Source: Streptococcus parasanguinis
Lineage (GTDB): Bacteria > Bacillota > Bacilli > Lactobacillales > Streptococcaceae
Assembly (NCBI GenBank): GCA_018365265.1
Contig: JAGZKI010000019.1
Span: 1-39,957 of the forward strand
Length of the DNA: 39,957 nucleotides
Reading direction: 5' to 3'
The notes below the pieces were generated by a model. That model worked only from the letters and a program-made list of their open reading frames with translations. It was not told the DNA's origin and searched no databases. Positions within the stretch are counted from its first letter, which is position 1; each line of letters opens with the position of its first letter. Shown here piece after piece: positions 15,863-23,663 of the stretch. A program made the position numbers and the translations under genes.

Positions 15863-16678
15863 GTGAAAAAGAAACTGAAGTTAACTGGATTATTAGGAGC
15901 GGCCTTATTGGTCTTGACAGCTTGTGGAACCTCTCAAGTGACAGCTCAGTCGACAGGTGGTTGGGAACGCTTCGTCTACTTCTTTGCAGAAGCTATCCGC
16001 TTCTTGTCCTTTGGCGGAAGTATCGGTGTAGGGATTATCGTCTTTACCATTGTCATACGGACGGTCCTCTTGCCCCTCTTCCAATATCAAATGAATTCAA
16101 CCCGCAAAATGCAGGAAATTCAACCCCTCCTCAAGGAATTGCAAGCTAAGTATCCTGGGAAGGATCTCGATAGCCGGACTAAGCTTTCTGAAGAGATGCG
16201 GGCCCTTTACAAGGAAAAAGGCGTCAAAACGTCTTCAGCATTCCTTCCTCTCTTGATCCAGATGCCGGTCTTGATGGCCTTGTTCCAAGCGCTGAGCCGT
16301 GTCGAATTCCTTAAAGTCGGTCACTTCCTCTGGTTGGACCTTGGTGCGATCGACCCGACTTATATCTTGCCGGTTCTTGCAGCACTCTTCACATTTTTCA
16401 GCAGTTGGTTGACCAATAAAGCCATGCCAGAGCGCAATGGTAGTGCGACAACCATGATGTATGTGATGCCTGTGATGATCTTCTTCTTTGCCTTGTTCTC
16501 AGCCAGCGGGGTCGCACTATACTGGGTGACTTCCAATGCTTACCAAGTCGGGCAAACCTATCTCTTGAACAACCCCTTCAAGATTATTGCAGAGCGTGAA
16601 GCAAAAGAACAAGCTTCGCGCGACATGGAAAAACAAAAACGCCGTGCCCTAAACAAAGCACAGAAAAAGAAAAAATAA
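15863..16678 (+). CDS. yidC: Membrane protein insertase YidC (YidC1/OxaA type), lipoprotein
   Basis: YidC inserts and folds membrane proteins, alone or with SecYEG. The 271-residue protein starts with a lipoprotein signal peptide with lipobox LTAC (Cys21), then five membrane segments. The conserved groove arginine is Arg66 (FTIVIRTVLLP). The cytosolic loop and the stretch SSWLTNKAMPERNGSATTMM fit the family; the tail is strongly basic. I chose GTG at 15863, preceded by AAAGGGA; an in-frame ATG at 15839 lies inside rnpA and would put eight polar residues before the signal peptide. Streptococci usually have a second YidC elsewhere. Confidence 0.96.
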   Translation: MKKKLKLTGLLGAALLVLTACGTSQVTAQSTGGWERFVYFFAEAIRFLSFGGSIGVGIIVFTIVIRTVLLPLFQYQMNSTRKMQEIQPLLKELQAKYPGKDLDSRTKLSEEMRALYKEKGVKTSSAFLPLLIQMPVLMALFQALSRVEFLKVGHFLWLDLGAIDPTYILPVLAALFTFFSSWLTNKAMPERNGSATTMMYVMPVMIFFFALFSASGVALYWVTSNAYQVGQTYLLNNPFKIIAEREAKEQASRDMEKQKRRALNKAQKKKK

Positions 16679-16693
16679 GAAAGAGGTGGACAT

Positions 16694-17641
16694 ATGGTCC
16701 TATATACTGGAGCAACTGTTGAAGAAGCGATTCAAAAAGGTCTGAACGATTTAGATATTCCTCGTATGAAGGCGCATATTACGGTTGTGGCGCGTGAAAA
16801 GAAAGGTTTTCTTGGCTTGTTTGGGAAAAAACCAGCCCAAGTAGAGATTGAGCCCATTGCAGAAACAACTGTTGTAAAAGCCAATCAAAAAGCTGTCAAA
16901 GGTGTCCCAGATGAGATCAATGCGCAAAACGAACCGGTTAAGACGGTGAGCGAAGCAACGGTCGATCTCGGACGCGTCGTTGCAGCGATCAAAAAGGTCG
17001 AAGAAGAAGGAGAAGTTGTCTCTGAAGAAATCAAGACAGAAATCCTGAAACATGACAAAGAAGCAGATACCGTTCTTGAAGAAAAAGGACATGAACATAT
17101 CCTTGAAAAAGTTAAAGAACCAGCGACAAAAGAATCAAGCGAATCTGATTTCTCAAATCTTGGTATCGAGGTAGAGGAAAACTACAACATCGAAGAAGTC
17201 GTAGATGATGTGACAGCCTATGTTCAAACAGTGGTCGATGAAATGGATGTGGATGCGACCATCTCAAGTAGTCACAACCGCCGTACAGTCAATATGCAAA
17301 TTGATACCAATGAGCCAGGACGTGTCATTGGTTACCACGGAAAAGTCTTGAAGGCTCTTCAACTTTTGGCGCAAAATTACCTCTATAACCGCTACTCAAA
17401 GAATTTTTACATTACCATTAATGTTAATGACTATGTAGAACACCGGGCAGAAGTTCTTCAAAGCTATGCTCAGAAGTTGGCAACACGTGCCCTCGAAGAT
17501 GGGCAAGCCCAACAGACAGATCCGATGTCAAACAGTGAACGCAAAATCATTCACCGGATCGTCTCTAAGATGGAAGGAGTCACTAGCTACTCTGAAGGGG
17601 AAGAACCAAACCGTTACGTGGTGGTAGACATCGAAGGATAA
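16694..17641 (+). CDS. khpB: RNA-binding cell-elongation regulator KhpB (Jag/EloR)
   Basis: KhpB binds RNA with partner KhpA and regulates cell elongation and division in streptococci. The 315-residue protein shows a Jag-N domain (residues 1-50, ending GFLGLFGKKPAQVEI), a long acidic linker (about 55-165), a KH domain with GYHGK at 213-217, and an R3H domain with the R-x3-H motif (Arg283, His287). Thr89 in EATVDLG lies at the same position as the residue I recall as the StkP phosphorylation site in pneumococcal EloR. It starts with ATG after GAGGTGG, 15 bases after yidC, in the usual rnpA-yidC-jag order. Confidence 0.95.
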   Translation: MVLYTGATVEEAIQKGLNDLDIPRMKAHITVVAREKKGFLGLFGKKPAQVEIEPIAETTVVKANQKAVKGVPDEINAQNEPVKTVSEATVDLGRVVAAIKKVEEEGEVVSEEIKTEILKHDKEADTVLEEKGHEHILEKVKEPATKESSESDFSNLGIEVEENYNIEEVVDDVTAYVQTVVDEMDVDATISSSHNRRTVNMQIDTNEPGRVIGYHGKVLKALQLLAQNYLYNRYSKNFYITINVNDYVEHRAEVLQSYAQKLATRALEDGQAQQTDPMSNSERKIIHRIVSKMEGVTSYSEGEEPNRYVVVDIEG

Positions 17642-17663
17642 TCTAGCTATTATTTCCCATAAG

Positions 17664-17697
17664 GGAGAGACGGGATTGAGCCGATCTCTCCTTTTTT
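17664..17697 (+). terminator. Rho-independent terminator after khpB
   Basis: GGAGAGACGG pairs with CCGATCTCTCC (one bulged A) around GATTGAG, followed by six T. It closes the rnpA-yidC-khpB unit. Confidence 0.88.
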
Positions 17698-17716
17698 AGG
17701 TTTAGAAAGGAAGCAA

Positions 17717-18346
17717 ATGGCATTTGTAGCGATTAGAGAGTTTTTAAAGCTTCAAGGAATCCACTACCAGGCCCCAGCAAAGGCTGGGGTGCTAGCCTCA
17801 GAGATGGAGCAGTATCGTGCCCTAGCTCAAGCAGCTCGTAAGGAATTCACCGATTTGGTCTCGGCCTTTCAGCAGCGTCACCCTTACTTGGAGCAGGATC
17901 GGACTAGCCAGTGGATGAATCAGGCTCAGATCTTGCGGCCTCATTTTTGGGCCTATCTAAAAGGAGAAGGGACGATGGCAGAGCCTATGTTTGCCCTGAG
18001 ACTTTATGGGGATGCAGCTGATTTTGGAGTTTCCTTAGAGGTGAGCTTTATCGAGCGAAAAAAGGACGAGCAGAGCCTTCAAAAGCAACACAAGGTTCTC
18101 ACCCTTCCTATCTCTCAGTCAGTTTATTATTTCGCCCAGAAAAATGGAGAGAGTCAAAGGGTAGAAGGAACAGAAAAGAATCGCCATGATCTCTTACAAG
18201 CAGTAGCAGACGGAGCGGTTCGTAAGGTCCTCGTCAAATACGATGTTTCTCTAGTTGAGGAGAGTTCCCTAGAGAATATCTTGGATCAGTTGCAAGAGGC
18301 GCTGCTGGCTCTGGAACCCTATTACTTGGCAACCCGTCAGGTGTAG
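17717..18346 (+). CDS. Conserved-looking protein of unknown function (possibly HI_0552-like)
   Basis: A 209-residue soluble protein with no signal peptide or membrane segment. It starts MAFVAIREFLKLQGIHYQ after AAAGGAAG. The middle (residues 60-125) has aromatic and basic patches (RPHFWAYLKGEG, FGVSLEVSFIERKK) and the C-terminal third is helical. I have a faint association with the family named after Haemophilus HI_0552, not a firm recognition, and I give no function. It lies between khpB and rpmH, follows a strong terminator by only 20 bases, and no clear promoter of its own is visible. It may depend on read-through. Confidence 0.7.
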   Translation: MAFVAIREFLKLQGIHYQAPAKAGVLASEMEQYRALAQAARKEFTDLVSAFQQRHPYLEQDRTSQWMNQAQILRPHFWAYLKGEGTMAEPMFALRLYGDAADFGVSLEVSFIERKKDEQSLQKQHKVLTLPISQSVYYFAQKNGESQRVEGTEKNRHDLLQAVADGAVRKVLVKYDVSLVEESSLENILDQLQEALLALEPYYLATRQV

Positions 18347-18391
18347 AAAGGTGTTCTCCAACCTGTATTTGCAACAATTTTGCCATAGCTA

Positions 18392-18420
18392 TTGACAAAT
18401 AGAGTCGAATCCGATAGAAT
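18392..18420 (+). promoter_or_regulatory. Consensus promoter of rpmH
   Basis: TTGACA (18392-18397), exactly 17 bases, TAGAAT (18415-18420): the best -35/-10 pair in the window. The leader of about 66 bases contains GTTTAG (18431-18436) complementary to CTAAAC (18457-18462), and a palindrome TAGCCGGCTA. Confidence 0.85.
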
Positions 18421-18493
18421 AGTAAAGTATGTTTAGTAACTGATCACAACTAGCCGGCTAAACGAATACAAAATCTATGAGGAGGTATTCATC

Positions 18494-18628
18494 GTGAAAC
18501 GTACTTATCAACCAAGTAAACTTCGTCGTGCGCGCAAACATGGTTTCCGTCACCGTATGGCAACTAAAAATGGTCGTCGCGTATTGGCAGCTCGTCGTCG
18601 TAAAGGACGCAAAGTTTTGGCTGCCTAA
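18494..18628 (+). CDS. rpmH: 50S ribosomal protein L34
   Basis: L34 is a small, very basic protein of the large ribosomal subunit. The 44-residue product begins MKRTYQPSKLRRARKHGF and ends RRRKGRKVLAA, unmistakable for L34 and of standard length. The start is GTG with GGAGG at 18481-18485. It has its own consensus promoter and a perfect-stem terminator, so it is a single-gene unit, separated from rnpA, its partner in many other bacteria. Confidence 0.98.
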   Translation: MKRTYQPSKLRRARKHGFRHRMATKNGRRVLAARRRKGRKVLAA

Positions 18629-18643
18629 TTCAGATAAAAACCT

Positions 18644-18677
18644 AAAAACCAGTAGAAACTCGAGACTACTGGTTTTT
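18644..18677 (+). terminator. Rho-independent terminator after rpmH
   Basis: AAAAACCAGTAG (18644-18655) pairs perfectly with CTACTGGTTTTT (18666-18677) around ten bases. The 3' arm itself ends in the T-tract. Confidence 0.9.
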
Positions 18678-18710
18678 GTTTTGTCCGAAAGTGAATTTAG
18701 AGGCGCTTTC

Positions 18711-18719
18711 TGCTATAAT
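18711..18719 (+). promoter_or_regulatory. Extended -10 promoter of tatD-rnmV
   Basis: TGCTATAAT is a perfect extended -10, 34 bases before the tatD ATG. The -35 region is weak. Confidence 0.6.
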
Positions 18720-18753
18720 AGAAAGAAGAAAAACTCGGAAGAAAAGGAAGATC

Positions 18754-19524
18754 ATGCAGATTTTTGATACCCACACACATCTCAATGTGGAAGAATTCGC
18801 AGGAAAAGAACAAGAAGAGCTCGACTTGGCCAAGGAAATGGGCGTTGTAGCTCATAATATTGTTGGTTTTGACAAGCCGACGATTGAGCGTGCCATGGAG
18901 TTGGCAGATCAATATCCAGAACTCTATCTCACGCTTGGCTGGCACCCCACTGAGGCAGGAGATTATAGTCCTGAAGTGGAGGCCTATTTACTTGAACAGC
19001 TAAAACATCCCAAAGTCGTCGCACTCGGAGAAATCGGTCTCGATTACCACTGGATGACGGCACCAAAAGATGTCCAAGAAAAGGTTTTTCGTCGTCAGAT
19101 TCAATTGTCTAAGGACTTGGACCTCCCCTTTGTGGTGCATACACGCGATGCTTTAGAAGATACTTATGGCATCATCAAGAGTGAAGGAGTTGGTCCTCGC
19201 GGTGGGATCATGCATTCTTTCTCAGGAAGTTTAGAAGAAGCGAAACGCTTCATGGATTTGGGAATGATGATTTCCTTTTCTGGAGTGGTGACCTTTAAGA
19301 AAGCCACAGATGTCCAAGAAGCGGCAGCTGGCCTTCCGTTAGACAAGATCTTGGTTGAAACAGATGCCCCTTACCTGGCACCAGTTCCCAAACGTGGTCG
19401 AGAAAATAAAACAGCCTACACTCGTTATGTGGTAGATTTTATTGCAGAACTACGTGGCTTAACAACAGAAGAAGTGGCTCAGGCAACCTATGACAATGCA
19501 AGAAAGGTATTTGGCCTTGACTGA
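18754..19524 (+). CDS. tatD: TatD-family metal-dependent DNase
   Basis: TatD proteins are TIM-barrel metal-dependent 3'-5' exonucleases/DNases. The 256-residue length is standard. Metal ligands are visible: the N-terminal FDTHTHL (His-x-His), GEIGLDYHW around residue 92, VVHTRDA, MHSFSG, and VETDAPYLAP near residues 200-210. The ATG follows AAGGAAG (18744-18750). Upstream in-frame codons run through the rpmH terminator and promoter, so they are not the start. It overlaps rnmV by 8 bases; the pair tatD-rnmV is common in Firmicutes. Confidence 0.95.
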   Translation: MQIFDTHTHLNVEEFAGKEQEELDLAKEMGVVAHNIVGFDKPTIERAMELADQYPELYLTLGWHPTEAGDYSPEVEAYLLEQLKHPKVVALGEIGLDYHWMTAPKDVQEKVFRRQIQLSKDLDLPFVVHTRDALEDTYGIIKSEGVGPRGGIMHSFSGSLEEAKRFMDLGMMISFSGVVTFKKATDVQEAAAGLPLDKILVETDAPYLAPVPKRGRENKTAYTRYVVDFIAELRGLTTEEVAQATYDNARKVFGLD

Positions 19525-20086
19525 GAAAAGAAAAATACCGGAAGTGATTATCGTGGAGGGCAAGGATGACACAGCCAATCTCCGTCGTTTTTATGAGGTG
19601 GATACCTATGAAACGCGAGGCTCTGCGATCGATCAAGATGACTTGGAACGAATTGCTACCTTGCAAGAGTTGCGTGGGGTCATTGTCTTTACCGATCCAG
19701 ACTATAATGGCGAGCGCATTCGCAAGATCATTATGCAAGAGGTGCCCCAAGCCAAACATGCCTTTTTAAATCGTGGTGAAGCAGTCCCCAAATCCAAGAC
19801 CAAGGGGCGTTCTCTTGGAGTGGAGCATGCGAACTTTGAAGATTTAGAAAAAGCCCTAGCTGGACTGGTCGGGTCTTACGAAGATGAAAATTTCTTTGAT
19901 ATCACAAAGACCAACTTGATGCGGCTTGGACTGTTGATGGGAAGCGATAGTCGCAAACGGCGGGAATATCTAGGAGAAGCCTTGCGCATCGGCTACTGCA
20001 ATGGCAAGCAATTACTCAAACGCTTGGAGTTGTTTGGAATTAGTTTGGCTGAGGTTGAAGCTACCATGAAAAGTTATGAGAATTGA
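19517..20086 (+). CDS. rnmV: Ribonuclease M5 (5S rRNA maturation)
   Basis: RNase M5 processes 5S rRNA precursor in Gram-positives. The protein has a TOPRIM domain with the catalytic Glu in VIIVEGKDD and the acidic pair in FTDPDYNGERIR, then NRGEAVPKSKTKGRSLGVEH, typical of M5. I chose TTG at 19517 (MTEKRKIPEVI): it gives the family's usual length (189 residues), an 8-base overlap with tatD, and GAAAGG (19502-19507) upstream. An ATG at 19490 would add nine residues with no good site. Confidence 0.94.
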   Translation: MTEKRKIPEVIIVEGKDDTANLRRFYEVDTYETRGSAIDQDDLERIATLQELRGVIVFTDPDYNGERIRKIIMQEVPQAKHAFLNRGEAVPKSKTKGRSLGVEHANFEDLEKALAGLVGSYEDENFFDITKTNLMRLGLLMGSDSRKRREYLGEALRIGYCNGKQLLKRLELFGISLAEVEATMKSYEN

Positions 20087-20218
20087 GAAACTCCCCCAAA
20101 AGCAAGGGGAAGATGACGCAATAGAAGTAAGTATATACGGTTTAATCAGGCTTGGTTGCAAGCATTAGAAAAGTGACTCCATAGGATTTGTTATGAGTGT
20201 AGATAATGAGGATAATTT

Positions 20219-21628
20219 ATGGGAATCTTCGATTTTTTAAAAAAGACAGAAACAACTGAAGCAACAAACAAAACAGTAGAGTCAATTGACAAAACATGCT
20301 TGGGAGTTCTAGAACTATTTCCGATAAAGGAGACGAATGAGTTATTGATTATTGGGAGCTTAGAGGGCGGACTCAAGGTTGGGGATTGTCTGCAATTTTG
20401 CAATCCCGATCAAGGTATGGACGCTCTTGGTTCTGTAGTCGTGAAAAAACTCATTAATCAAAATAAGGATGTAGATGTTCTCACGGATGAATCTCTAGCT
20501 CATTTGGTCTTCGATATGGAAACTTCCTTGGTTAATCTTAAAAAGGGAAGTGTTCTCTATAGTTATGGTGTCGATGAGGAACAACGGCTATCAAGCTATA
20601 CAGATGCTCTTTATAACGCGTTTGTAATTGTCCAAAAAGGTCAAATGTCCAATGAAGACTATCAAGCCGCTAGTCTTGATGATAGCATAGAAATATTGCG
20701 CCTCTTTTTATGGGAGTGCCGTCAAAATCAGAAAACTGAAAGTGAAGAAAGCTATCAAGCTAACACTCGAAAGCTAGAACGCCTAGCAGAAATCGTCAAG
20801 GACAAGTTGTTAGCAGCAGATTCGATTTACGCGGTCTTTTCAGAAAAAACGGGGGAAGCGTATCTTTTCTCAACGACCTATGATAAAGGTGAAGAGGGCT
20901 ATCTCTGTTCAGACCCGATGATCATGCTATATACGCCGCGTTGGTATCACCAATTTAAGGAAACCATTGATCGTCGACCAAATTCAGTTGTGAAACTGAT
21001 TGAAAATACAGCAGATAAAAAAGGAATTGAGAATTTTCTTGGGACAGCCTTTTACTTAAATGGAGCTTTGGGAGCAGCCTTTAATACCAAGGAAGTCAGC
21101 ATTAGTGCTTCTGTTTTGGTTCAGAAACCAGATTTTTCGAACCTACCAGAGATACAAGTTCCTGTTATGAATCCTGATATTGTAAGATGGATGCTGTTGA
21201 TGGGGCAGATGGATAAGCCTACAACAGATGACGAAGAAGTAATATATAAGCTCTATTATAAATTCTTCTCAGCAGCCATGCCAAAAGCCAAACTCCTCAT
21301 TCCTTTAAATGCTACTTCGGGATTCCCCGATAAGAGTCAGGGAGCCAACTCCTTTGTATTGAAAGAAGACGCTAAGTTCAGCATCCCAGTCAGAGAAGGA
21401 AAAGATGGGCGCAATTCTGTGCCAGTATTTACTGATTGGAAACGTCTGCGAATGGTCTTTGATGAAAAGTGGAATGGCATGATTGAAGAAGCTGGTGGCA
21501 TGATTGAAGGCTTTGACTATGCCATAAATCCAACGGAGTATTATGAAGCGGGTGCCTATGTTAGCCTAACAGCTTTTAAGGAAATGCAAAAGTTTAGTGA
21601 GGAACTAGAAGGCAGAGATAAAGATTAG
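20219..21628 (+). CDS. SseB-domain protein with translation-factor-like N-terminal barrel
   Basis: A 469-residue cytosolic protein. Residues about 28-90 (LGVLELFPI, then IIGSLEGGLKVGD) read like the small beta-barrel of translation factors such as EF-Tu domain 2. The middle is helical. The C-terminal 120 residues contain an SseB-type domain (FSIPVREGKDGRNSVPVFTD, WKRLRMVF). SseB was named for serine sensitivity in E. coli; its molecular function is unclear, so none is assigned here. GAGG lies before the ATG. The gene stands between rnmV and rsmA, with a tail-anchored partner gene next. The stretch looks more A/T-rich than its neighbours, which suggests an accessory insertion. The barrel assignment is pattern recognition only. 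Confidence 0.7.
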   Translation: MGIFDFLKKTETTEATNKTVESIDKTCLGVLELFPIKETNELLIIGSLEGGLKVGDCLQFCNPDQGMDALGSVVVKKLINQNKDVDVLTDESLAHLVFDMETSLVNLKKGSVLYSYGVDEEQRLSSYTDALYNAFVIVQKGQMSNEDYQAASLDDSIEILRLFLWECRQNQKTESEESYQANTRKLERLAEIVKDKLLAADSIYAVFSEKTGEAYLFSTTYDKGEEGYLCSDPMIMLYTPRWYHQFKETIDRRPNSVVKLIENTADKKGIENFLGTAFYLNGALGAAFNTKEVSISASVLVQKPDFSNLPEIQVPVMNPDIVRWMLLMGQMDKPTTDDEEVIYKLYYKFFSAAMPKAKLLIPLNATSGFPDKSQGANSFVLKEDAKFSIPVREGKDGRNSVPVFTDWKRLRMVFDEKWNGMIEEAGGMIEGFDYAINPTEYYEAGAYVSLTAFKEMQKFSEELEGRDKD

Positions 21629-21716
21629 AGAGTTTCTTTCATTGGGAAACTATATAGTTTTATCTACATCTTACCTGAACCACTACCCTTTTTCAAAGAT
21701 TTTGAAAGGAAATGGA

Positions 21717-22430
21717 ATGGCGAATAGAAGTTATATTTACTTAAAAAACGGAGATGAAGCTCGTATCTTAACAGAGGGAATTTACACGATACCTTATTTT
21801 TGGCAATTGTTTTGGGATGAAGAAGATTTAAAAGCTCCTATTGCTCTCTGGGAAACAGCAGAAGAACTTGAAGAAGATGAAGAACAAGCAGAAAGATTTT
21901 ACCAAGAGCAGAATGTAGATATCTTGCTTCCTATTGAAAAATTCCAGCAAAACGCCCTCCAAAATCGGTCTTTTTTAGAAGAAAATGCTTCTCAGACCTT
22001 ACAATTATATGATGCCTTTGTTCGTTATATTCTTGCAAACGTAAAAGATGGTGATGTGCTCGGATTTGATGTCTTAGATGTTGTTTTTATGGACCAAGTG
22101 TCTGTTGTTTCTGATAAACTGTTAAAAAATATACGAGCTATTCGGGAAAATCAACCCAAAGATTTAGATTTTTCTTTGACAGAAAAGAACTTAATTGGTC
22201 TTGCTATGGGCTTTCCTGATTATTATGCTTCAGAATTATTGCCAGAAGACAATATTCTAGATTCGGTTGCCTATCAGGATGAACTGAAGAAAATGAACCC
22301 CCAAGAAGATAAGAAAGCGATCGATATGACTGGAGCCGATTCACAAGGGAACAAGTCTCGTGTTCTTTTAGTGTTTTGGATTTTGTTGGCACTAGGAATT
22401 ATGTGGGTTTTATATATTGTTTTTAGCTAA
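21717..22430 (+). CDS. Acidic tail-anchored membrane protein, unknown function
   Basis: A 237-residue protein starting MANRSYIYLKNGDEAR, rich in Glu/Asp (an EELEEDEEQAE stretch near residue 50). The last 22 residues are one hydrophobic segment (VLLVFWILLALGIMWVLYIVF), so the body is probably cytosolic and anchored by its tail. The MANRSYxY opening is one I associate with an uncharacterised DUF family. I chose this ATG because GAAAGGA precedes it at good spacing; an in-frame TTG at 21642 would add 25 residues and start 13 bases after the previous stop, and remains possible. It probably forms one unit with the SseB-domain gene. Confidence 0.65.
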   Translation: MANRSYIYLKNGDEARILTEGIYTIPYFWQLFWDEEDLKAPIALWETAEELEEDEEQAERFYQEQNVDILLPIEKFQQNALQNRSFLEENASQTLQLYDAFVRYILANVKDGDVLGFDVLDVVFMDQVSVVSDKLLKNIRAIRENQPKDLDFSLTEKNLIGLAMGFPDYYASELLPEDNILDSVAYQDELKKMNPQEDKKAIDMTGADSQGNKSRVLLVFWILLALGIMWVLYIVFS

Positions 22431-22449
22431 TAAATAGAAAAGAGAATAC

Positions 22450-23325
22450 ATGAGAATTGCAGATTATAGCGTGACCAAGGCAGTGCTGGAGCGTCACGGA
22501 TTTACCTTTAAAAAATCCTTCGGTCAAAACTTTTTGACCGATACCAACATCCTTCAAAAAATTGTGGATACGGCAGAGATCGATAAGCAGGTCAATGTCA
22601 TCGAAATCGGTCCTGGAATTGGAGCTTTGACTGAGTTCTTGGCGGAAAATGCGGCAGAAGTCATGGCCTTTGAGATCGATGACCGCCTGGTTCCCATTTT
22701 GGCGGATACCTTACGGGATTTTGACAATGTCACGGTTGTCAACCAAGACATCCTCAAGGTAGACCTCAACCAGTACATCGCAGAGTTTAAAAATCCAGAC
22801 CTTCCGATCAAGGTGGTGGCTAACCTTCCGTATTACATCACAACTCCTATCCTCATGCACTTGATCGAATCCAAGATTCCTTTCCAAGAATTTGTGGTCA
22901 TGATGCAAAAAGAGGTGGCAGACCGCATCTCGGCTGAGCCCAACACCAAGGCTTATGGTTCTTTATCCATTGCAGTCCAATACTATATGACTGCTAAGGT
23001 AGCCTTTATCGTGCCTCGCACCGTCTTTGTGCCAGCACCAAACGTCGACTCTGCCATTTTGAAGATGGTCCGTCGCGAAGAACCAGCAGTAGCCGTCAAG
23101 GATGAAGATTTCTTCTTCTCTGTCAGCAAGGCCAGCTTTGTCCACCGCCGTAAAACACTTTGGAACAACTTGACCAGTCGCTTTGGCAAGACCGAAGAAA
23201 TCAAAGCCAAACTGGAAGCAGGGATCCAAGCTGCAGGCCTGCAACCTTCTGTACGAGGAGAAGCTCTGAGCTTAGAAGACTTCGCTCGCCTAGCAGATGG
23301 CCTTTTAGAAGCAGGAATAAAATAA
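22450..23325 (+). CDS. rsmA: 16S rRNA dimethyladenosine transferase RsmA (KsgA)
   Basis: RsmA dimethylates two adjacent adenines in helix 45 of 16S rRNA using S-adenosylmethionine. The 291-residue protein shows the family's GQNFLTD segment, the SAM site IEIGPGIGALTEFL (about residues 51-64), the acidic FEIDDR end of strand 2, and the catalytic NLPYYITTPI motif near residue 125. The C-terminal helical domain is complete. It starts 19 bases after the acidic membrane protein's stop. Loss of RsmA is known to give kasugamycin resistance; the gene here is intact. Confidence 0.97.
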   Translation: MRIADYSVTKAVLERHGFTFKKSFGQNFLTDTNILQKIVDTAEIDKQVNVIEIGPGIGALTEFLAENAAEVMAFEIDDRLVPILADTLRDFDNVTVVNQDILKVDLNQYIAEFKNPDLPIKVVANLPYYITTPILMHLIESKIPFQEFVVMMQKEVADRISAEPNTKAYGSLSIAVQYYMTAKVAFIVPRTVFVPAPNVDSAILKMVRREEPAVAVKDEDFFFSVSKASFVHRRKTLWNNLTSRFGKTEEIKAKLEAGIQAAGLQPSVRGEALSLEDFARLADGLLEAGIK

Positions 23326-23330
23326 CAGAA

Positions 23331-23355
23331 AAGCCATAGGTATAACCTATGGCTT
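23331..23355 (+). terminator. Hairpin after rsmA
   Basis: AAGCCATAGGT (23331-23341) pairs perfectly with ACCTATGGCTT (23345-23355) around three bases. The following T-tract is weak on +. It lies between convergent units (rsmA on +, the tRNAs on -) and may serve both. Confidence 0.65.
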
Positions 23356-23367
23356 ATTTGTATCGTA

Positions 23368-23457
23368 AGGAAAGGACGGGATTTGAACCCGCGCGTGAAT
23401 AAAAATCCACTTGCCGGATTTCGAGTCCGGTGCCGTACCGAGCTGGGCCACCTTTCC
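23368..23457 (-). tRNA. tRNA-Ser (anticodon CGA)
   Basis: Read on the - strand: acceptor GGAAAGG/CCTTTCC, U8, and a D-arm with GG in the loop. The anticodon stem is CCGGA/TCCGG with loop CTCGAAA (anticodon CGA, codon UCG). A long class II variable arm and a T-arm with TTCAAAT follow. CCA is not encoded. The base after the acceptor stem is T, whereas G is the usual discriminator in bacterial tRNA-Ser as I know them. It lies four bases downstream of tRNA-Leu. Confidence 0.93.
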
Positions 23458-23461
23458 AAGA

Positions 23462-23544
23462 TGCGGAGAAAGGGATTTGAACCCTCACGCCCGAAGGGGC
23501 ACATGCGCCTGAAGCATGCGTGTCTGCCGTTCCACCACCTCCGC
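23462..23544 (-). tRNA. tRNA-Leu (anticodon CAG)
   Basis: Read on the - strand: acceptor GCGGAGG/TCTCCGC with one G-T pair, and discriminator A as expected for Leu. The anticodon stem is CATGC/GCATG with loop TTCAGGC (anticodon CAG, codon CUG). The variable arm has the stem-loop GCCCCTTCGGGC and the T-loop is TTCAAAT. CCA is not encoded. It is first in a two-tRNA unit. Confidence 0.95.
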
Positions 23545-23552
23545 ATAGTTCT

Positions 23553-23580
23553 ATTATACACTTTTTAGGAAAAATGCCAA
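23553..23580 (-). promoter_or_regulatory. Promoter of the tRNA-Leu/tRNA-Ser unit
   Basis: On the - strand TTGGCA (23580-23575), 16 bases, TATAAT (23558-23553), nine bases before the tRNA-Leu 5' end. This fits initiation very close to the mature tRNA. Confidence 0.75.
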
Positions 23581-23663
23581 GGAAAAAAAGGAAGGTGCCC
23601 TTTCCCGAATTCTGCTAAAAGACAAGTCATAACAGATACTCCGTCTTCTGTTTCGATCCATTT

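Noticed and set aside
18528..18767. Open frame on + starting inside rpmH
   Set aside because: It overlaps L34 in another frame and crosses the terminator and the tatD promoter.
20091..20112. CCCC/GGGG hairpin after rnmV as a terminator
   Set aside because: The stem is short and no T-tract follows, so it was not listed as a terminator.
22983..23561. Open frame on the - strand across both tRNA genes and the end of rsmA
   Set aside because: It reads through two well-formed tRNA genes and the rsmA coding sequence; no support as a gene.
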